A stretch of 64,000 nt of DNA from Telopea speciosissima (GCF_018873765.1 NC_057924.1:11247001-11311000), one strand, 5' to 3'; shown: positions 12,401 to 23,352, numbered from the stretch's first letter. The notes: generated from the letters alone by a model not told the origin. Numbers and translations: made by a program.

Positions 12401-12536
12401 GGGACCCAAGAGAAACCCTAGTAATAAAACGAGATTGGAGATTTTGAAGCTTACACGGAGAAAGTACGTGAAATTGGACTGAATTCTGAATATTATCGCG
12501 CCCAATCTCTCTAGAATTATAACAGTGAAGCATCAT
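9414..12536 (-). CDS. P-class pentatricopeptide repeat protein, orthologue of Arabidopsis At1g73710
   Basis: Intronless, 1040 residues from the ATG at 12536 (a second ATG follows at 12533); the frame runs 11 codons further up but only to a TTG, so ATG 12536 is preferred. The first 100 or so residues are basic and Ser/Thr/Arg-rich without acidic clusters, as in an organelle targeting peptide. A conserved pre-repeat block (LSPKEQTVILREQRDWERVL) is followed by a long array of roughly 20 tandem 35-residue PPR motifs, with signatures such as NTLIDLYGKAGRLKDAADAF and NVMIKAYGKAKLYDSALSLF, and by a short acidic tail. No E, E+, DYW or SMR domain is visible. P-class PPR proteins bind single-stranded organellar RNA, usually to stabilise, process or help splice it. 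The block order and wording match At1g73710 closely as I recall it. Its RNA target is unknown. The gene stands alone, downstream of SCAMP on the same strand. Confidence 0.95.
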   Translation of the reverse strand: MMLHCYNSREIGRDNIQNSVQFHVLSPCKLQNLQSRFITRVSLGSPKEVNASSESNLHCQSTRDRHSKFAPLILPAFGTEQNLHTPVRTWLRRPNPRGTKISVGFKLHCHTRPVVSATKSPKKTRKKADDGPLHSILSALKTKGDISEILNSWIGKLSPKEQTVILREQRDWERVLLVFRWMKSQKDYVPNVIHYNVVLRSLGRAQRWDELRLCWIEMAKEGVLPTNNTYGMLVDVYGKAGLGKEALLWLRHMRLRGLFPDEVTMNTVVRVLKEAGEFDLGEKFFKDWCAGQVDLDHLDLNSNSDLMSESDPISLKHFLSTELFKAGGRIPTSKMLSSAAVIESSVQKPRLAATYNTLIDLYGKAGRLKDAADAFAEMLKAGVEPDIYTFNTMIFICGAHEHLAEAEALLSKMEERGISPDTKTYNIFLSLYANVGDIDAALNCYRKIREVGLFPDTVTHRAVLHVLCKRNMVQEVESVIKEMDKSGLHIDEHSLPPIVKMYVEEGFLDRAMILLGKYQFNDVTTSKTFAAVIDAFAGRGLWKEAEAVFSGNKDSSGHKKDVLQYNVMIKAYGKAKLYDSALSLFRNMRSNGTWPDECTYNSLIQMLSGGDLVDQAREFLAEMQEVGFKPRCATFSAVIACYARLGKVSEAVDVYKEMYKAGVEPNEVIYGSLINGFAEARKVDEAFYYFHVMEESGIPVNHIVLTSLIKAYSKVGCLEGAQKLYEKMKDLEGGPDIVASNSMINLYADLGMVSEAKLIFDNLRQNGQADGVSFATMMYLYKSIGLLDEAIDIAHEMQLSGLLRDCPSFNTVMASYATNGQLRECGELLHQMVTQKILPDSGTFKIMFTVLKKGGLPVEAVMQLQLSYSDGNPYSRQAIIASVFCIVGLHAFALEACETFTKAEVGLDSSIYNVAIYIYGSSGEVNKALNIFMKMQDGGLEPDIVTFINLADCYGKAGMVEGVRRIYNQLKFGEIRSNESLFRAIISAYKSANRYDLAEMVCQEMKFTFNMQEHSDLEKEVESDEGISIPIESTDLMTLK

Positions 12537-12711
12537 TGATCGCCAACAGCTGGCCCTCCACTTCTGCAATTGAGCTCTAGCCTTGAGGGTTTCAACGAAA
12601 CGAATAGCCCGTCTTCCTTTCGTTGATGACTAAACCACCTGTTCAGCCGAAATAATCTGCCCAAGCGCCGATGCAGGCCTCCGTGCGGGAGCTCTTAAAC
12701 CTGCAATGTGG

Positions 12712-12957
12712 TATTGTATAAGCGTCTCAAAACACGGAATCGGGGGATCGAATCAGTCCCTGCCAATTCTGATTCTGATCGTCGGAATCGATCCCAAGCA
12801 CTTCAGAATCGGCCCTCAGATCTGAGAACACAGATTCTAGGGTTTCTTTGCATGAATTTTTCGTGCCAAATCACCCAAAATAATAGGATCAGTCATAGTC
12901 GATTCCAATCCAAATAAACCGATTCACCGATCTATTCACGACTTTTGAAACCATGGT
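12712..12957. mobile_element. Possible hAT-type MITE remnant
   Basis: Opposed ends resemble the hAT family elsewhere in the window (left ...ctcaaaacacgg, right in reverse catggtttcaaaagtcg), and the interior is made of 'gaatcg/cgattc' words. The flanking octamers ttgtataa and ttgtatta match at 7 of 8. It lies 180 bases upstream of the PPR start, so it could overlap its promoter. Ends are approximate. Confidence 0.35.
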
Positions 12958-13164
12958 TTGTATTACTAGCTTAGTTTGGAGGACCGGCTCTTCGTACTGC
13001 ATCACAAGAGAGAAAAGGGTATCTAAAGGCATTTATGACAATACATGATGGTTTGAGGTATCGGGAATTGGTTTGATTGGATCCAATCCGGTTGGGATCA
13101 GAATACAATCGATCTTAAAAGATGGTTTTGCCCTCAAAGATATTGATTTCTGAGTGCATTTTGA

Positions 13165-13353
13165 CGAATCGTTATCCCCTCTAATTCGCTGCCCGCTCCA
13201 ATTCCTCCAATTCCTCACATAGGAGCTGAAATGACCACCCTAACCCCTGCCTGAACACACTGCCCAAGGTGGGATAGGGTGGTCATTTTCGCTCATATGT
13301 GAAGAGTTGGGGGCAATTAGGAGCTGGCAGCGAATTGAAGGTGATAATTATTC
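13165..13353. mobile_element. Mutator-type MITE, 189 bp
   Basis: Perfect 9-bp target duplication gcattttga (13156-13164 and 13354-13362). The long inverted repeats cover most of the element; the inner part aattcgctgcc is shared by both arms. A related copy with 'ttatcacctcc' arms lies inside Copia-1 at 22304. The 9-bp duplication and long arms point to Mutator. Confidence 0.75.
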
Positions 13354-13619
13354 GCATTTTGAGAGTATACTTTGATACGGACTAATAAATGTAAAAAGAT
13401 TTAAAAAAAAAAAAACGATTTTTATTGAAAAGCAAGTGCAAATCTGTCCAATACAGACCGATCTAGATCGGTGTTGGCCAAGACCAATCCTGTATCCAAA
13501 TACCGGTTCCTAGAACTGTGCTGGAGATTGCAGTTGCATTGCCAAATGAATCAGGTGTAGACTTGAAAGTTTTGAAAAATAATGACTTCAATGGAGGAGC
13601 TATAAACTTAACATGATCG

Positions 13620-13669
13620 AATTCAGTTAGGAATGAGTAATGACAATTCAGTTAGGAATGAGTAATGAC
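13620..13669. repeat. 25-bp perfect tandem duplication
   Basis: The unit starting aattcagttaggaatgag is present twice head to tail. It lies just beyond the likely 3' end of SCAMP. Confidence 0.9.
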
Positions 13670-13799
13670 ACAACAAAGATAGATTGTTTCCCAAATTTAC
13701 AAGGCTAGTAATACCTCTCAATGCCAAAATGATACATCGTTCGAGTGAAAAAACCAACAGAAAAAAGAGCATCAGCACGATACATATAGAATCAAATAC

Positions 13800-14093
13800 T
13801 AAATCAAATGTGTAAAGAATGGACTGTAAAGAAACTGTACCCTCCCCAGTATAAAATCACACTAAGTCTTCTTTTCAACATGCTTTGACCTACCTCTTCT
13901 TTGTACATTGAAGTCGTCTTCTCATAATATTCCCTGATAAACAGCATAAACAATGGGCTATAAAAGGCTATGAAACATGGTGTGCAAAAATGCCCACAGC
14001 TAAACCAGCAATTTTCCCTATTTCTTCCACAGTTCCGCCCACATCCAATGTCGCCCATCCATCTTTTTCATTCACCATTCCCGTGGTGCCATG
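13800..14093 (-). other. Likely 3' UTR of SCAMP
   Basis: Sequence following the TGA at 14094-14096 has no gene of its own and is moderately AT-rich. The end is not fixed by a clear AATAAA; the limit given is a guess. Confidence 0.35.
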
Positions 14094-14180
14094 TCATAGC
14101 GCTGCCCTCACGGCTCCTCTTGCAGCCTCCCTCTTCAGCTCTGCAGCCTTGCCGCTACCTCGGAAATACATGTATACTTG
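14094..14180 (-). CDS. SCAMP: SCAMP exon 13 (last), C-terminal cytosolic tail
   Basis: Acceptor ...gtttgcag then [19 protein letters not shown] and a further nine residues to TGA. The [17 protein letters not shown] tail is strongly conserved in plant SCAMPs. 28 residues plus stop; phase 0. Confidence 0.95.
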   Translation of the reverse strand, partial: QVYMYFRGSGKAAELKREAARGAVRAAL

Positions 14181-14261
14181 CTGCAAACCACAGTAAAGAA
14201 TAGTGAAGCTGTAGTGATATGCAAAAAGGGTGAGGAATATGTAGTGTGAAGAGAACCAAAC

Positions 14262-14327
14262 CTGAATAACCCAGCAACTGATCAGTGATTCAACGCAGAA
14301 GAATCCAAATCCAATGAAATAGAAAAT
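14262..14327 (-). CDS. SCAMP: SCAMP exon 12, fourth transmembrane span
   Basis: Flanked by ...tttcacag and gtttgg. Encodes [16 protein letters not shown] and SCWVIQ, 22 residues in phase 0. An 81-base intron separates it from exon 13; a 10.8-kb intron separates it from exon 11. Confidence 0.95.
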
Positions 14328-15458
14328 CTGTGAAAATAATTAAAACAGGGTCGATGTACGTTAGGGTAAGCACAATCTGGCTATAAATGTAGATTATAAA
14401 AATTTGTAGGGGTACAGGTAGAATCCACAAGATCTGAAATCAGATCCAAGAATCACCCATGCAGATCCAGGTCCAGAGCTCAAACCAATATCAAAATAAT
14501 TCCGACATCAACTGGTTGGATGTGTCTTCAAAAAAAAAAAATGATTGGACATGAACATACATTATCAGGATCTTTATGAATCTAGGACCAAGACTTCGCA
14601 ATCAGATTCTGAGATCAAGTCCCTTCAAGTGTCTAGGGCTGCATGCCGTAATTAATGTAGTGACCCATTATGTTACAATGTTCTACCTCTAGAATGTTCC
14701 TACCCCCTCCCTTCCCCACCCGCAACCCCCCGAAGATGAAGAGAGAGAGAGAGGAGATATCAGTTGGAGAAGATCATGGATCTAGCTTCATTCATGCTCT
14801 ACAAGATTGGGACTCATTGCATGCAAAACCTAAAAGGGGGAATACCATGAAGTTTTACAATAACAATAATAATAACAGGGCTTGGTTTTCCTTAACAACC
14901 AATCAACTTTATATGCAGGGACCATATTGAGGCCATACTGTCTATCATACTTCACTGGTAAATTGAAGCCCAAAAGCATTACACCATGTGGCACAAACAG
15001 GTCAAATTTGGACGATTAAGAAAAAATTCAATATGCCGTGGGCAATATGTTTTTGGCACCTAAAATTGACATTGCCAAACAACATGATCCCTGATATATC
15101 CAACGGCTAATATTACCATATCAACCATCCACTGATCTGATGGATGAAAATACAAGGAAGAAAACCTGCAAGATGGTGGCTCACATAGTTAAGATGGTCA
15201 TGAAATATAAAATGTAAGCATCCAAGCGGTGCTCTATCCAAAGTTCAGATTGATAAGATCCGAGTTCAAGTGGCTCAAAAGTCAAGGCTGTGTAGATAAG
15301 CTTTCATCTGGCCATGTAAATAATTACTCACATAACAAACAACATTGAAGGGCCAATTGCTGTAAAAATAACAATTTCAGCTTCATTTCAATATTAATAT
15401 TGACCCAAGCAGGGTCTACAACAAATATCAAAATGGATGTCAATGGTAATAATCCCAT
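14328..15458 (-). other. SCAMP intron 11, first part, nothing recognised
   Basis: Non-coding, with A/T runs and an AG-rich patch near 14738. No family motif or defined repeat. Confidence 0.4.
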
Positions 15459-15691
15459 GGGCCTGTTTGTTTAGAGGGAAAGGTGGGGTGGGAATATTGG
15501 GAAGATGGGACCCACATGTTGGTGGGGTTTTGTTAGGGTGGAAATGTTGAGGTAAAGTTACTTTTCCCATGAACAGTAACCATTGGTGGGACTTTGAATA
15601 GGCTACGGGTGGGATTTTGAAGTGCCACATCAGCATTTTCCCACTCCAATTCTCCCACCCCACCTAAGTCCCCTCTAAACAAATGGGGCCC
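15459..15691. mobile_element. Terminal-inverted-repeat MITE, about 233 bp
   Basis: Left end GGGCCTGTTTGTTTAGAGGG and right end in reverse GGGCCCCATTTGTTTAGAGG match well, and the interior is G-rich on one side and C-rich on the other, so the whole segment folds back. I could not identify a clean target duplication, so hAT versus Harbinger is undecided. Confidence 0.55.
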
Positions 15692-17188
15692 AAATGTTTA
15701 GTTAGCAGATCTGAATTAGAGAATATTGCTTGAATGATCAATGTGATCAAACAAGCCTTGTATTTATAATAAGAGAGATTACAGCCTAATGTCCAAAATA
15801 CCCCTAGCTTAGCAAACTTAACTAGGAGGAACATAAACATAAAATTAAAACTGTAAAATGACCAGAAAACCCCCACGGTGTTCTGGTGTACATTATTCAA
15901 CATGTTTATTCTGGGAAAAAGATATGCAAGAACTCATCTTGGCTACATGCTGTCAAAATAAGTTTTTCCTCACCAACATGCAAACCCATTTGAAAACTTT
16001 TTTGTTGTTAGGAAAATGTAAAAAAAAACTGTTTCGAGTTGTTTCTGTTTTCCTATTTTTATTGCCATTAAAAAAACATGTTTGATAATCTGTTTTTGTG
16101 GTTTTCCCAAAGTAAGAACTATAATTATACATGTAATAAGGGTGGTGCAAATCTGGGGTAGAAATCCTAAGGTCGGGGTCTCTATGGGCCACACAATCTC
16201 TAAATACCATACTAGGCCCAAATCCCAATTCGAGCCCGGTTCTAGGTCTAGATGGCTAGACTGGTCAAGCCAGTTCAGCCACAAATCTACATCAATTTCA
16301 TAGTGTTGAGAAAAACTCCCTCGAGTTTTTTAAAATGGGAGAATCAAAACCACTTGATCGGCATCCATCCGTGACTGTATGAAATCATCGATCCGACCAT
16401 GATAAAACGGTACGAAATCCACGACACAAAATCGTTGTTGAAGTAGCAACTTGGAAATACAAAATCAATTGGTTCACTCAAGAGATCAAACAGTATATTC
16501 TCTTTCACAAGTTGATCGTCAACGACTAGCGGTGCCATCTCGTCCCCCATCATTGTCAGCTCGTCTTCTAGCTCATCCACCTTTGGCTCAACCGAATGTG
16601 ATCAATTTGTCAAAAGAAGAGTCCATACAATCAGATTTGACCAGCAATTGGTTATTGAATTCCTTGCATTGTTACTGAGTCTTTTTCAGATTCTCTTGCA
16701 TAAATTGAAGTTGTTGACGGATAGCCAGCAAAAGGGTTGGATCATCGACCAAGTTTGCTCTGATATCAAATTGATCTGAACCTAGTGTAATCTTAGGTTT
16801 GAATAGTCAAACTAGGAATCAAACGAGGATCTTTTATCAAAAGGTGAATCAATTTTAGAGTAAAACCAGGAGAACAATGGGGTGAGAAATCATATGAGGA
16901 AACCAAGAGAACAATGGGAAATAAATCATATGAGGAAAAAACCAAGAGAACAATGGGAACCCAAATATATTAGGTTAGGGATGGGAGTAATAAATCATAT
17001 ATTTTGTTAGCAGAAGAATTACTGCCTACCTCAACCATAGAATCAATTTCATCATTAATCCACTCATCCAATGTCACAGACAAAACCATTGAAATATGTG
17101 TTCTGATAGTTGATGAAGAGAACCTTGAGATCAGATTGCTTGACTGTAGAACAGTAATGGAGATGCAATTATGCAAAGAGAACCAAAA

Positions 17189-17308
17189 CAAACCACCTGG
17201 GCTTCCCACCGTAAGGTGTCAATCGGATCGAACACCGATTTCTTCAAATGAACCACCAGGGCTTCCCACCGCAAGGTGTCGATCGGATCAATCATCGATC
17301 CCACCAGT
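17189..17308. repeat. 60-bp imperfect tandem repeat
   Basis: Two units beginning aaccacctgggcttcccacc and aaccaccagggcttcccacc, 60 bases apart, differ by a few substitutions. They lie in the transcribed part of the old LTR element. Confidence 0.8.
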
Positions 17309-17689
17309 CTTGATCAAACACAAGACAAAAATCTTCAATAAAGAAGAAGAAGAGTAGCAAAAAGCTTTTCATTAATATCAAATTTTGTGTCCAATACTTT
17401 CCCCCCTTACAACCTTATATAAAAGACTCAAAAATAGACTCCTACACTAAAAAGGAAAGGCTTAACCCAATCCTTAATCTATTAGGTAACCTAAACTGAC
17501 TAGGAAACTGAAATAGACTCGAACCAGAGTCCTAATCCAGCCCAACTAAAGAAAAACTACGAAAGTAATAAAATTAAGTATGGAACTAAAACATCTAATC
17601 TCGTATGCAACCCTATTACCCATACTTTAGGTCCATAAAAGAAACCTATTACATTGAAAACATATGGGATCAAAGGCCCAAAATGTATA

Positions 17690-17972
17690 TGTTGGAATAT
17701 GGGTATTTGGGTATTACGTGTGACATGGGTCGATCCATGATATAAGATCGACCCATGGGGTGTTATTTCTATTTTAGTTATTTTCCCTTTTCTAGTTCTA
17801 TTCTAGCTCTATTTAACTAGTTAGAATTAGAGTTATATTTGGGTTGTGCCACTGTTCACGTGAACAGTGTCGTGAACAGTGTTTCCCTTTGTAATCTCTT
17901 TTATTATTATTATTATAAATAGAGAGCTTGACTGATCTCATTGATCAATCAAGCCATTCACTAATTTCTACA
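17690..17972 (+). repeat. Copia-1 5' LTR
   Basis: 283 bp, starts tgttggaatatggg and ends ctaatttctaca. It contains an internal palindrome gttcacgtgaac and a TATA-like tataaata just before the likely transcription start. Confidence 0.95.
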
Positions 17973-17984
17973 TGGTATCAAAGC
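17973..17984 (+). other. Copia-1 primer binding site
   Basis: tggtatcaaagc directly follows the LTR and matches the 3' end complement of initiator tRNA-Met (usual form tggtatcagagc) with one change. Confidence 0.85.
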
Positions 17985-18234
17985 CTAAACTCGATATCTG
18001 AGAAATTAATTCTGCTCTCTTCCATCGTCTCCCTCTACAATTGATCTCTCCTAGATCAACTAACCCATTACCCTAAAACCCTAAATCAACCGAAACCCTC
18101 CTTCTCTCTTCCCTTCTCTCGTTTCCATTATTTCATGGGGGCAGTACTTTGAGGTGATCTAAATATGATCTAGTACTTGCCCTAGAGTTTACCTCCTTTA
18201 CTTTATCCTATTTTATGATCTCCATGCACAGTGA

Positions 18235-18730
18235 GATCCATGTTTGAAGACTGAAGCACTGCAGATTTTTTTTAGAAGACCTGTAGATTTATTTTTCTCG
18301 AAGATTGAAGACATGCAGTATTTTTTTCTCCATGTTTGAAGACTGAAGCACTGCAGAATTTTATTTAGAAGACCTGCAGATGTTTTAAGACCTGAAAATT
18401 TTTTTCTGGAGACCTGCAGAATTTTTTCTCCAGACCTGCAGAATTTTTTTTTGAGACCTGCAAATCCATATTGTGCGAAGATCTGCAGACTCCTTTCCTC
18501 CTTTTTTTTCTGAAGACCTACAGCTGTTTTAAAACACCTGCAGCAGTTTTTTATTGAAGACCTGCAGCAGCTTTTTTGTTGAAGATCTGCAGATTTTTTT
18601 TGCAGGAGTGCAGTATTTTTTTTGAAGCCCTGCAGTTTTTTTCTGTATACAGATCTGCAACTTCTCTTTGTTTGACAACACTGTAGTTGTTTCTTTATAC
18701 AACCTGCAAAGTTTATTTTGAAGCACTGCT
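18235..18730 (+). repeat. Degenerate leader repeats in Copia-1 (GAAGACCTGCAG + T-run)
   Basis: About fifteen irregular units of the form gaagacctgcag followed by 5-10 T, spaced 20-35 bases, fill the untranslated leader between primer site and gag. Many units keep the palindrome CTGCAG. Confidence 0.8.
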
Positions 18731-18789
18731 GCCTATTGCAGAATATTCTGTAAATTCCTGCACTTCTCGGTTACTGAAGTTCTATCACT

Positions 18790-19610
18790 ATGCCTGATTC
18801 AGCTGCATCCATTGCTACCACCAACACTGGCCAATCTTCTACACAAGGGACCCATCATGATTATCTCTCTTTTCCAGTCAGCCCGATAAAGCTCGATGGC
18901 ACTAATTATTTACTTTGGTCTACACAAACGTTTCTTTCCATTGATTCAAGGGGCTATAAGGGATATATATATGGTACCACTATCAAACCAAGTGAAGCTG
19001 GTACATTACAAGACAAGTGGAGTTCCAGCAACTCTCTTGTTATGGCTTTTCTTCTCAGTGCAATGACTCCATCCATTGCCCGTGGCTATACACTACTTGA
19101 TTCAGCCGCAAAAATTTGGAAAGCTGCTAACGGTACCTATTCCCAAGTAGGGAATGATGCACAAGTTTATGATATTCAACGAAAACTCCATGCAACCAAA
19201 CAGGGTGAACTTACTTTATCTGAATACTACTGTGAACTCCATAGCCTGTGGCAAGAGCTTGACTATTATGATAACTTTCAGCTTGATTGTCCTTCTGATA
19301 TTACCAAATTTCAGCTTAGGGAGGATAAATTCAGAGTATACACTTTCTTGACTGGCCTTAATATGGAATATGATCAGCTTCAGTCTCAAGTTCTGAGTCG
19401 TTCACCTTTTCCCACTTTGGAGCAAGCCTACTCTATGAAACAATTGGAAAACAATTGGAAGACACTCGTCGTTCCACCATGTTACCAACTACACAGCCAG
19501 AGAGATCTGCTTTAATTTCTTCTAGAGGTGGCTCTTCTAGTACTAGTACACGTTCCTCGTCTGAGAAGGAACCTCTTAAATGTACTCATTGTGGAAAGGA
19601 ATGACATACT
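18790..19610 (+). pseudogene. Copia-1 gag, frameshifted
   Basis: The ATG at 18790 opens a 241-codon frame with the Copia gag (UBN2-type) core: LDGTNYLLWSTQTF near residue 35 and a long helical region ending LTGLNMEYDQLQ. A frameshift near 19455 moves the reading to another frame, which carries the CCHC zinc knuckle (CTHCGKE..H....C); that knuckle is cut by an in-frame TGA at 19602-19604. A functional gag would continue into the nucleocapsid, so this copy is defective. Structural role only: it would form the particle that packages element RNA. Confidence 0.85.
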
Positions 19611-20440
19611 GTGGATTTTTGCTGGAAGTTACATGGTCGGCCATCTGACTCTTCTGATGGTCGTAGTGGTGGTCGTGGTCGTGGTCGAGGCCGTGGCCGT
19701 GGTCGTGGTGGCACACAGGCCCATCTTTCTGAAGCTACTGAAACAGCCCCTACTACCACACTTTCTGCAGAGGAACTTGCTGCCTTTCGTCGTATGATGA
19801 CTACCTTCGCCTCTTCATCTGCACCTGCCTCTACCTCGATTGTGGTTCCCTCTTCTGAATCGAACCTTATTTTCTCCAAACCAGGTATTTCTTTTGCTGG
19901 TCATTGTGCTTCGGCATTATCTCATCCTTGGATAATCGATTCCGGAGCCACTGGCAACATGACTGGTCAATCCAATTTATTTTTTCGTTATTCTCCCTGT
20001 TCAGGCAAAGATAAAATTAAAATAGCCGATGGTTCTCTTTCCTCTGTCTCAGGGAAGGGAGCCATCCATTGTTCTCCTTCTTTATCTTTGTCCTCTGTTT
20101 TATATGTTCCTAAGTTAACTTCTAATTTGCTTTCTATCAGTAGTTTGACATCTGATCTCAAATATTGTGTCTTTCAGGACTTAGGGACAAGGAGAACGAT
20201 TGGAACTGGTAAAATGCATGGTGGTCTCTACTTGCTTGACGATGATCTTATCTCTCATGCTGTTACTATGTCTGGCCAGGCTCTTACTGCTACTTCCGCT
20301 GAACATCATTTATCTGAATTGCACCGATGGCATCGTCGACTGGGCCATCCACCTTTAGGAACCTTAGCTAAGATTTTTTCTGTTTTATTTTAGCATTGTA
20401 ACCCTCACTCTTTATTATGTGAGACTTGTGTTTTTACAAA
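19611..20440 (+). pseudogene. Copia-1 protease and GAG-pre-integrase region
   Basis: Starts in the second half of the zinc knuckle, then an Arg/Gly-rich stretch (GRGRGRGRGRGRGG). The aspartic protease motif WIIDSGATGNMTG is intact (catalytic Asp in DSGA). The zinc-binding HRWHRRLGHPP of the pre-integrase domain follows. A TAG at 20391-20393 ends the frame; downstream sequence continues the domain (HCNPHSLLCETC). Confidence 0.85.
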
Positions 20441-21639
20441 ACAAACTCGTTCTGTTTATTCTAGTTCAAATAAAAGATGTTCCAAGCCTTTTTCTATGAT
20501 TCATTTTGATGTCTGGGGTCCCTCACGTACCTCTTCTATTTTCTGGCTTTAAGTGGTTTGTCACCTTTATTGATTGCCACACACGCACCACTTGGGTTTA
20601 CTTAATGCGACACAAGAGTGAAGTTTTTTCCTGTTTTACAGTCTTTTATAGCATGGTTCAAACTCAGTTTCAAGCTACCATTCAAACTCTCAGGAGTGAC
20701 AATGGTCGTGAATATTTAGATGGAGCCTTTCAATTATTTCTTGCTACTCAGGGTATTATTCATCAAACCAGATGCTTTGACACTCCACCCCAAAATGGAG
20801 TGGCTGAACGCAAAAATAAACATCTTCTTGATGTAGCTCGCTCTATTATGTTTGAAATGCATGTTCCTTCTCATTTCTGGGGGGAGGTTGTTTTAACAGC
20901 AGCTTATCTTATCAATAGGATGTCCTCTCGGGTAGTTGACTATAAATCTCCTCTTGATCTTTTGAAGGGGTCTTCTTCTTATATTATTCCTCCCAAAATT
21001 TTTGGGTGTGTTTGTTTTGTTCGAAACCACTATGCCCATGGCAAACTTGATCCCCGCGGTCTCCGCTGTATTTTCATTGGTTATTCTCCCACCCAAAAGG
21101 GGTATAAATGTTATCATCCTACATCTCGTCGTGTTTTTGTTTCCATGGATGTCGTTTTTCATGAGGCCGTGGCTTTCTTTCCATTTTCGGCACCTCTTCA
21201 GGGGGAGTCCATTCCTACTCGAGAAGAAGTGTCGATTCCCATTCCTCCTCTACATGAACCTATTGATGACTATCATGTACCTTTAGATAATGATGTTCAA
21301 GGGGAGCAGCAGGTACAGCCAATGAAAGATTTCACACAGTAGTATTATCGAAAGAAAAAAGGGTAACAACAGCCCACCACTTCAGCATTACCAGACTAAG
21401 AGTTGTCCTCTGACCCAGGATCGAATGACACCTCCTCTGGTAATATTTCTAATCCTTTAAATGCTGCTACTTCTCCTATTACTTCTGATCCATCACTTGA
21501 TCTACCCATTGCTCTTAGAAAGGGAAAAAGGTCTTGTACGCAACATCCAATATCACAGGTTGTTTCGTATGAATCTTTATCCCCATCATTTCATGCTTTT
21601 GTTTCCTCTTTATCCTCCGTTTCCATACCACAGACTTGG
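20441..21639 (+). pseudogene. Copia-1 integrase, broken
   Basis: The core integrase is readable from HFDVWGPSRT through LRSDNGREY and TPPQNGVAERKNKHLL, giving the D, D and E of the catalytic triad. A +1 shift near 20550 (around attttctggc) and three stops at 21340-21399 break it. The C-terminal chromodomain-like part (IFGCVCFVRNHYAHGKLDPR) is present. Confidence 0.85.
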
Positions 21640-23345
21640 TAGGAGGCATTTGCAGATACTAGGTGGAAGGAGGCCATGATCGAAGAAATGCTAGCTCTAA
21701 AGAAGAGTGGTACATGGTATCTTGTCACACTTCCACCACAAAAGAAGACTGTTGGCTGCAAGTGGGTCTTTGTAATTAAACAAAAAGCTGATGGAACTGT
21801 TGATCGTTTTAAAGCAGCAAGGCTGGTTGCTAGCGGATTTACTCAGACATATGGGATAGATTATTTGGAGACTTTTGCACCTGTTGCCAAAATGAACACT
21901 ATCAAGGTAATTCTCTCTTGTGCTGTGAACTTAGGATGGAGTCTACAACAGCTTGATGTTAAAAATGCCTTCCTCCATGGTGAATTAGAGGAAGAGGTAT
22001 ATATGGATGTCCCTCCTGGGTTCTCATCTGCTGCAACTCATGGCAAGGTTTGTAAACTTAAGCGTGCGTTGTATGGTCTGAAACAATCACCACGTGCATG
22101 GTTTGGTCGTTTCGCAGCGATGTTGACATTTGGTTATAAACAAAGCAATGCAGATCACACTTTATTTATCAAGACATCGGGCAGCATTATTACTCTCCTC
22201 CTAGTATATGTCGATGATATAATTGTAACTGGAAATAACCCTGCTGAAATTTCCAAGTAGAAGAATTATTTAGCCAAGGAATTTGACATAAAGGATCTAA
22301 GCATGGATCTTTATCACCTCCAGTTTGCTGACCGGCCCAGTTCCCCAATTCCTCTAACAAAGGGGGGCTGAAATGACCTCTCTACCCATGCCCAAACACC
22401 CTGCCCGGGTGGGGTCCACCATCCCCCTATTAGAGGAACTGGGGAACTGGGCCGGTCAGCAAACTGGAGGTGATAATTTTCCATCTAGGCATACTTCACT
22501 ATTTTCTAAAGATTGAAGTGGCCCATTCTTCTCAAGGGCTGTTCTTATCTCAACGCAAGTATACTCTAGATCTTCTTTCTGAAACTGGCATGTTAGGCTG
22601 TTCTCCTGTGGATACTCCCATTGAGGCAAATGCTCGTTTTCGAGACACTGATGGTGAACCAGTGGACAAAGGGAGATATTAGAGGCTAGTTGGGCGACTA
22701 ATTTATTTATCTCACACTAGGCCTGATATTGCCTATGATGTGAGTCTTATCAGTCAATTTATGCATGATCCCCGGTCTAATCATCTGGAAGCAGTATTCA
22801 GGATTTTGAGATACTTGAAGTCGGCTCCTGGTAAAGGAGTATTATTCTCTCGTCATGATCATCTACAGATTGAGGCCTACACTGACTTAGATTGGACTAG
22901 TTCCCATGATCGAAAATCCACCACAGGTTACTGTACATTTGTGGGTGGAAATTGTGTTACATGGCGCAGCAAGAAGCAAACACTGGTGGCCCGTTCTAGT
23001 GCAGAGGCTGAATTTAGAGCTATGGCTCTTGGTATTTGTGAACTATTGTGGCTCAAGACTTTGTTACAAGATTTGAGTATTCCTATTACTCTGCCTATGC
23101 GACTCTACTGCGACAATAAATCAGCAATAAGCATTGCCCATAATCCAGTGCAGCATGATAGGACGAAACATATTGAAATTGATCGTCATTTTATCAAGGA
23201 AAATCTGGATAATGGGACAGTTTGTGTTCCTTATGTGCAATCTGGGGAACAGTTGGTTGATGTGTTCACCAAAGGCTTAAGTGGAAAAGTTTTTCAACCT
23301 CTAGTGTGCAAGTTGGGCATGATTGATATCTACGCACCAACTTGA
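21640..23345 (+). pseudogene. Copia-1 reverse transcriptase and RNase H, broken and MITE-interrupted
   Basis: Begins after a TAG at 21640 (TW*EAF, normally Gln). Reverse transcriptase blocks are clear: [44 protein letters not shown] and the catalytic YVDDIIVTGN. A TAG at 22258 follows, and a MITE (22304-22482) splits the conserved KDLGxLxYFLxIE block. TAG at 22680 replaces the Gln of YQRLVG. RNase H is then open to the natural end: [40 protein letters not shown]. Confidence 0.9.
22304..22482. mobile_element. Mutator-type MITE inside Copia-1, about 179 bp
   Basis: Inverted arms of 47 bases (left ttatcacctccagtttgctg..., one mismatch) surround a short core that itself resembles the core of the MITE at 13165 (gctgaaatgacc...). 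The target duplication is 9 bp: atctaagca (22295-22303) and atctaggca (22483-22491), 8 of 9 matching. Removing the element and one repeat joins the reading frame across the conserved IKDLGILHYFLKIEVA block exactly, which fixes the insertion site. Confidence 0.88.
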
Positions 23346-23352
23346 GGGGGAG
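23344..23352 (+). other. Copia-1 polypurine tract
   Basis: gagggggag immediately before the 3' LTR, overlapping the natural stop codon of pol. Confidence 0.85.

Noticed and set aside
12537..12569. 11-codon extension of the PPR protein upstream of ATG 12536
   Set aside because: The extension begins with TTG; the MMLHCYNSRE start fits the family and is a normal plant ATG.
18235..18730. CRISPR-like array
   Set aside because: Irregular unit length, no unique spacers, plant retrotransposon leader.
22304..22482. Long hairpin as a miRNA precursor or terminator
   Set aside because: Target duplication and interruption of a conserved protein block show it is a MITE.
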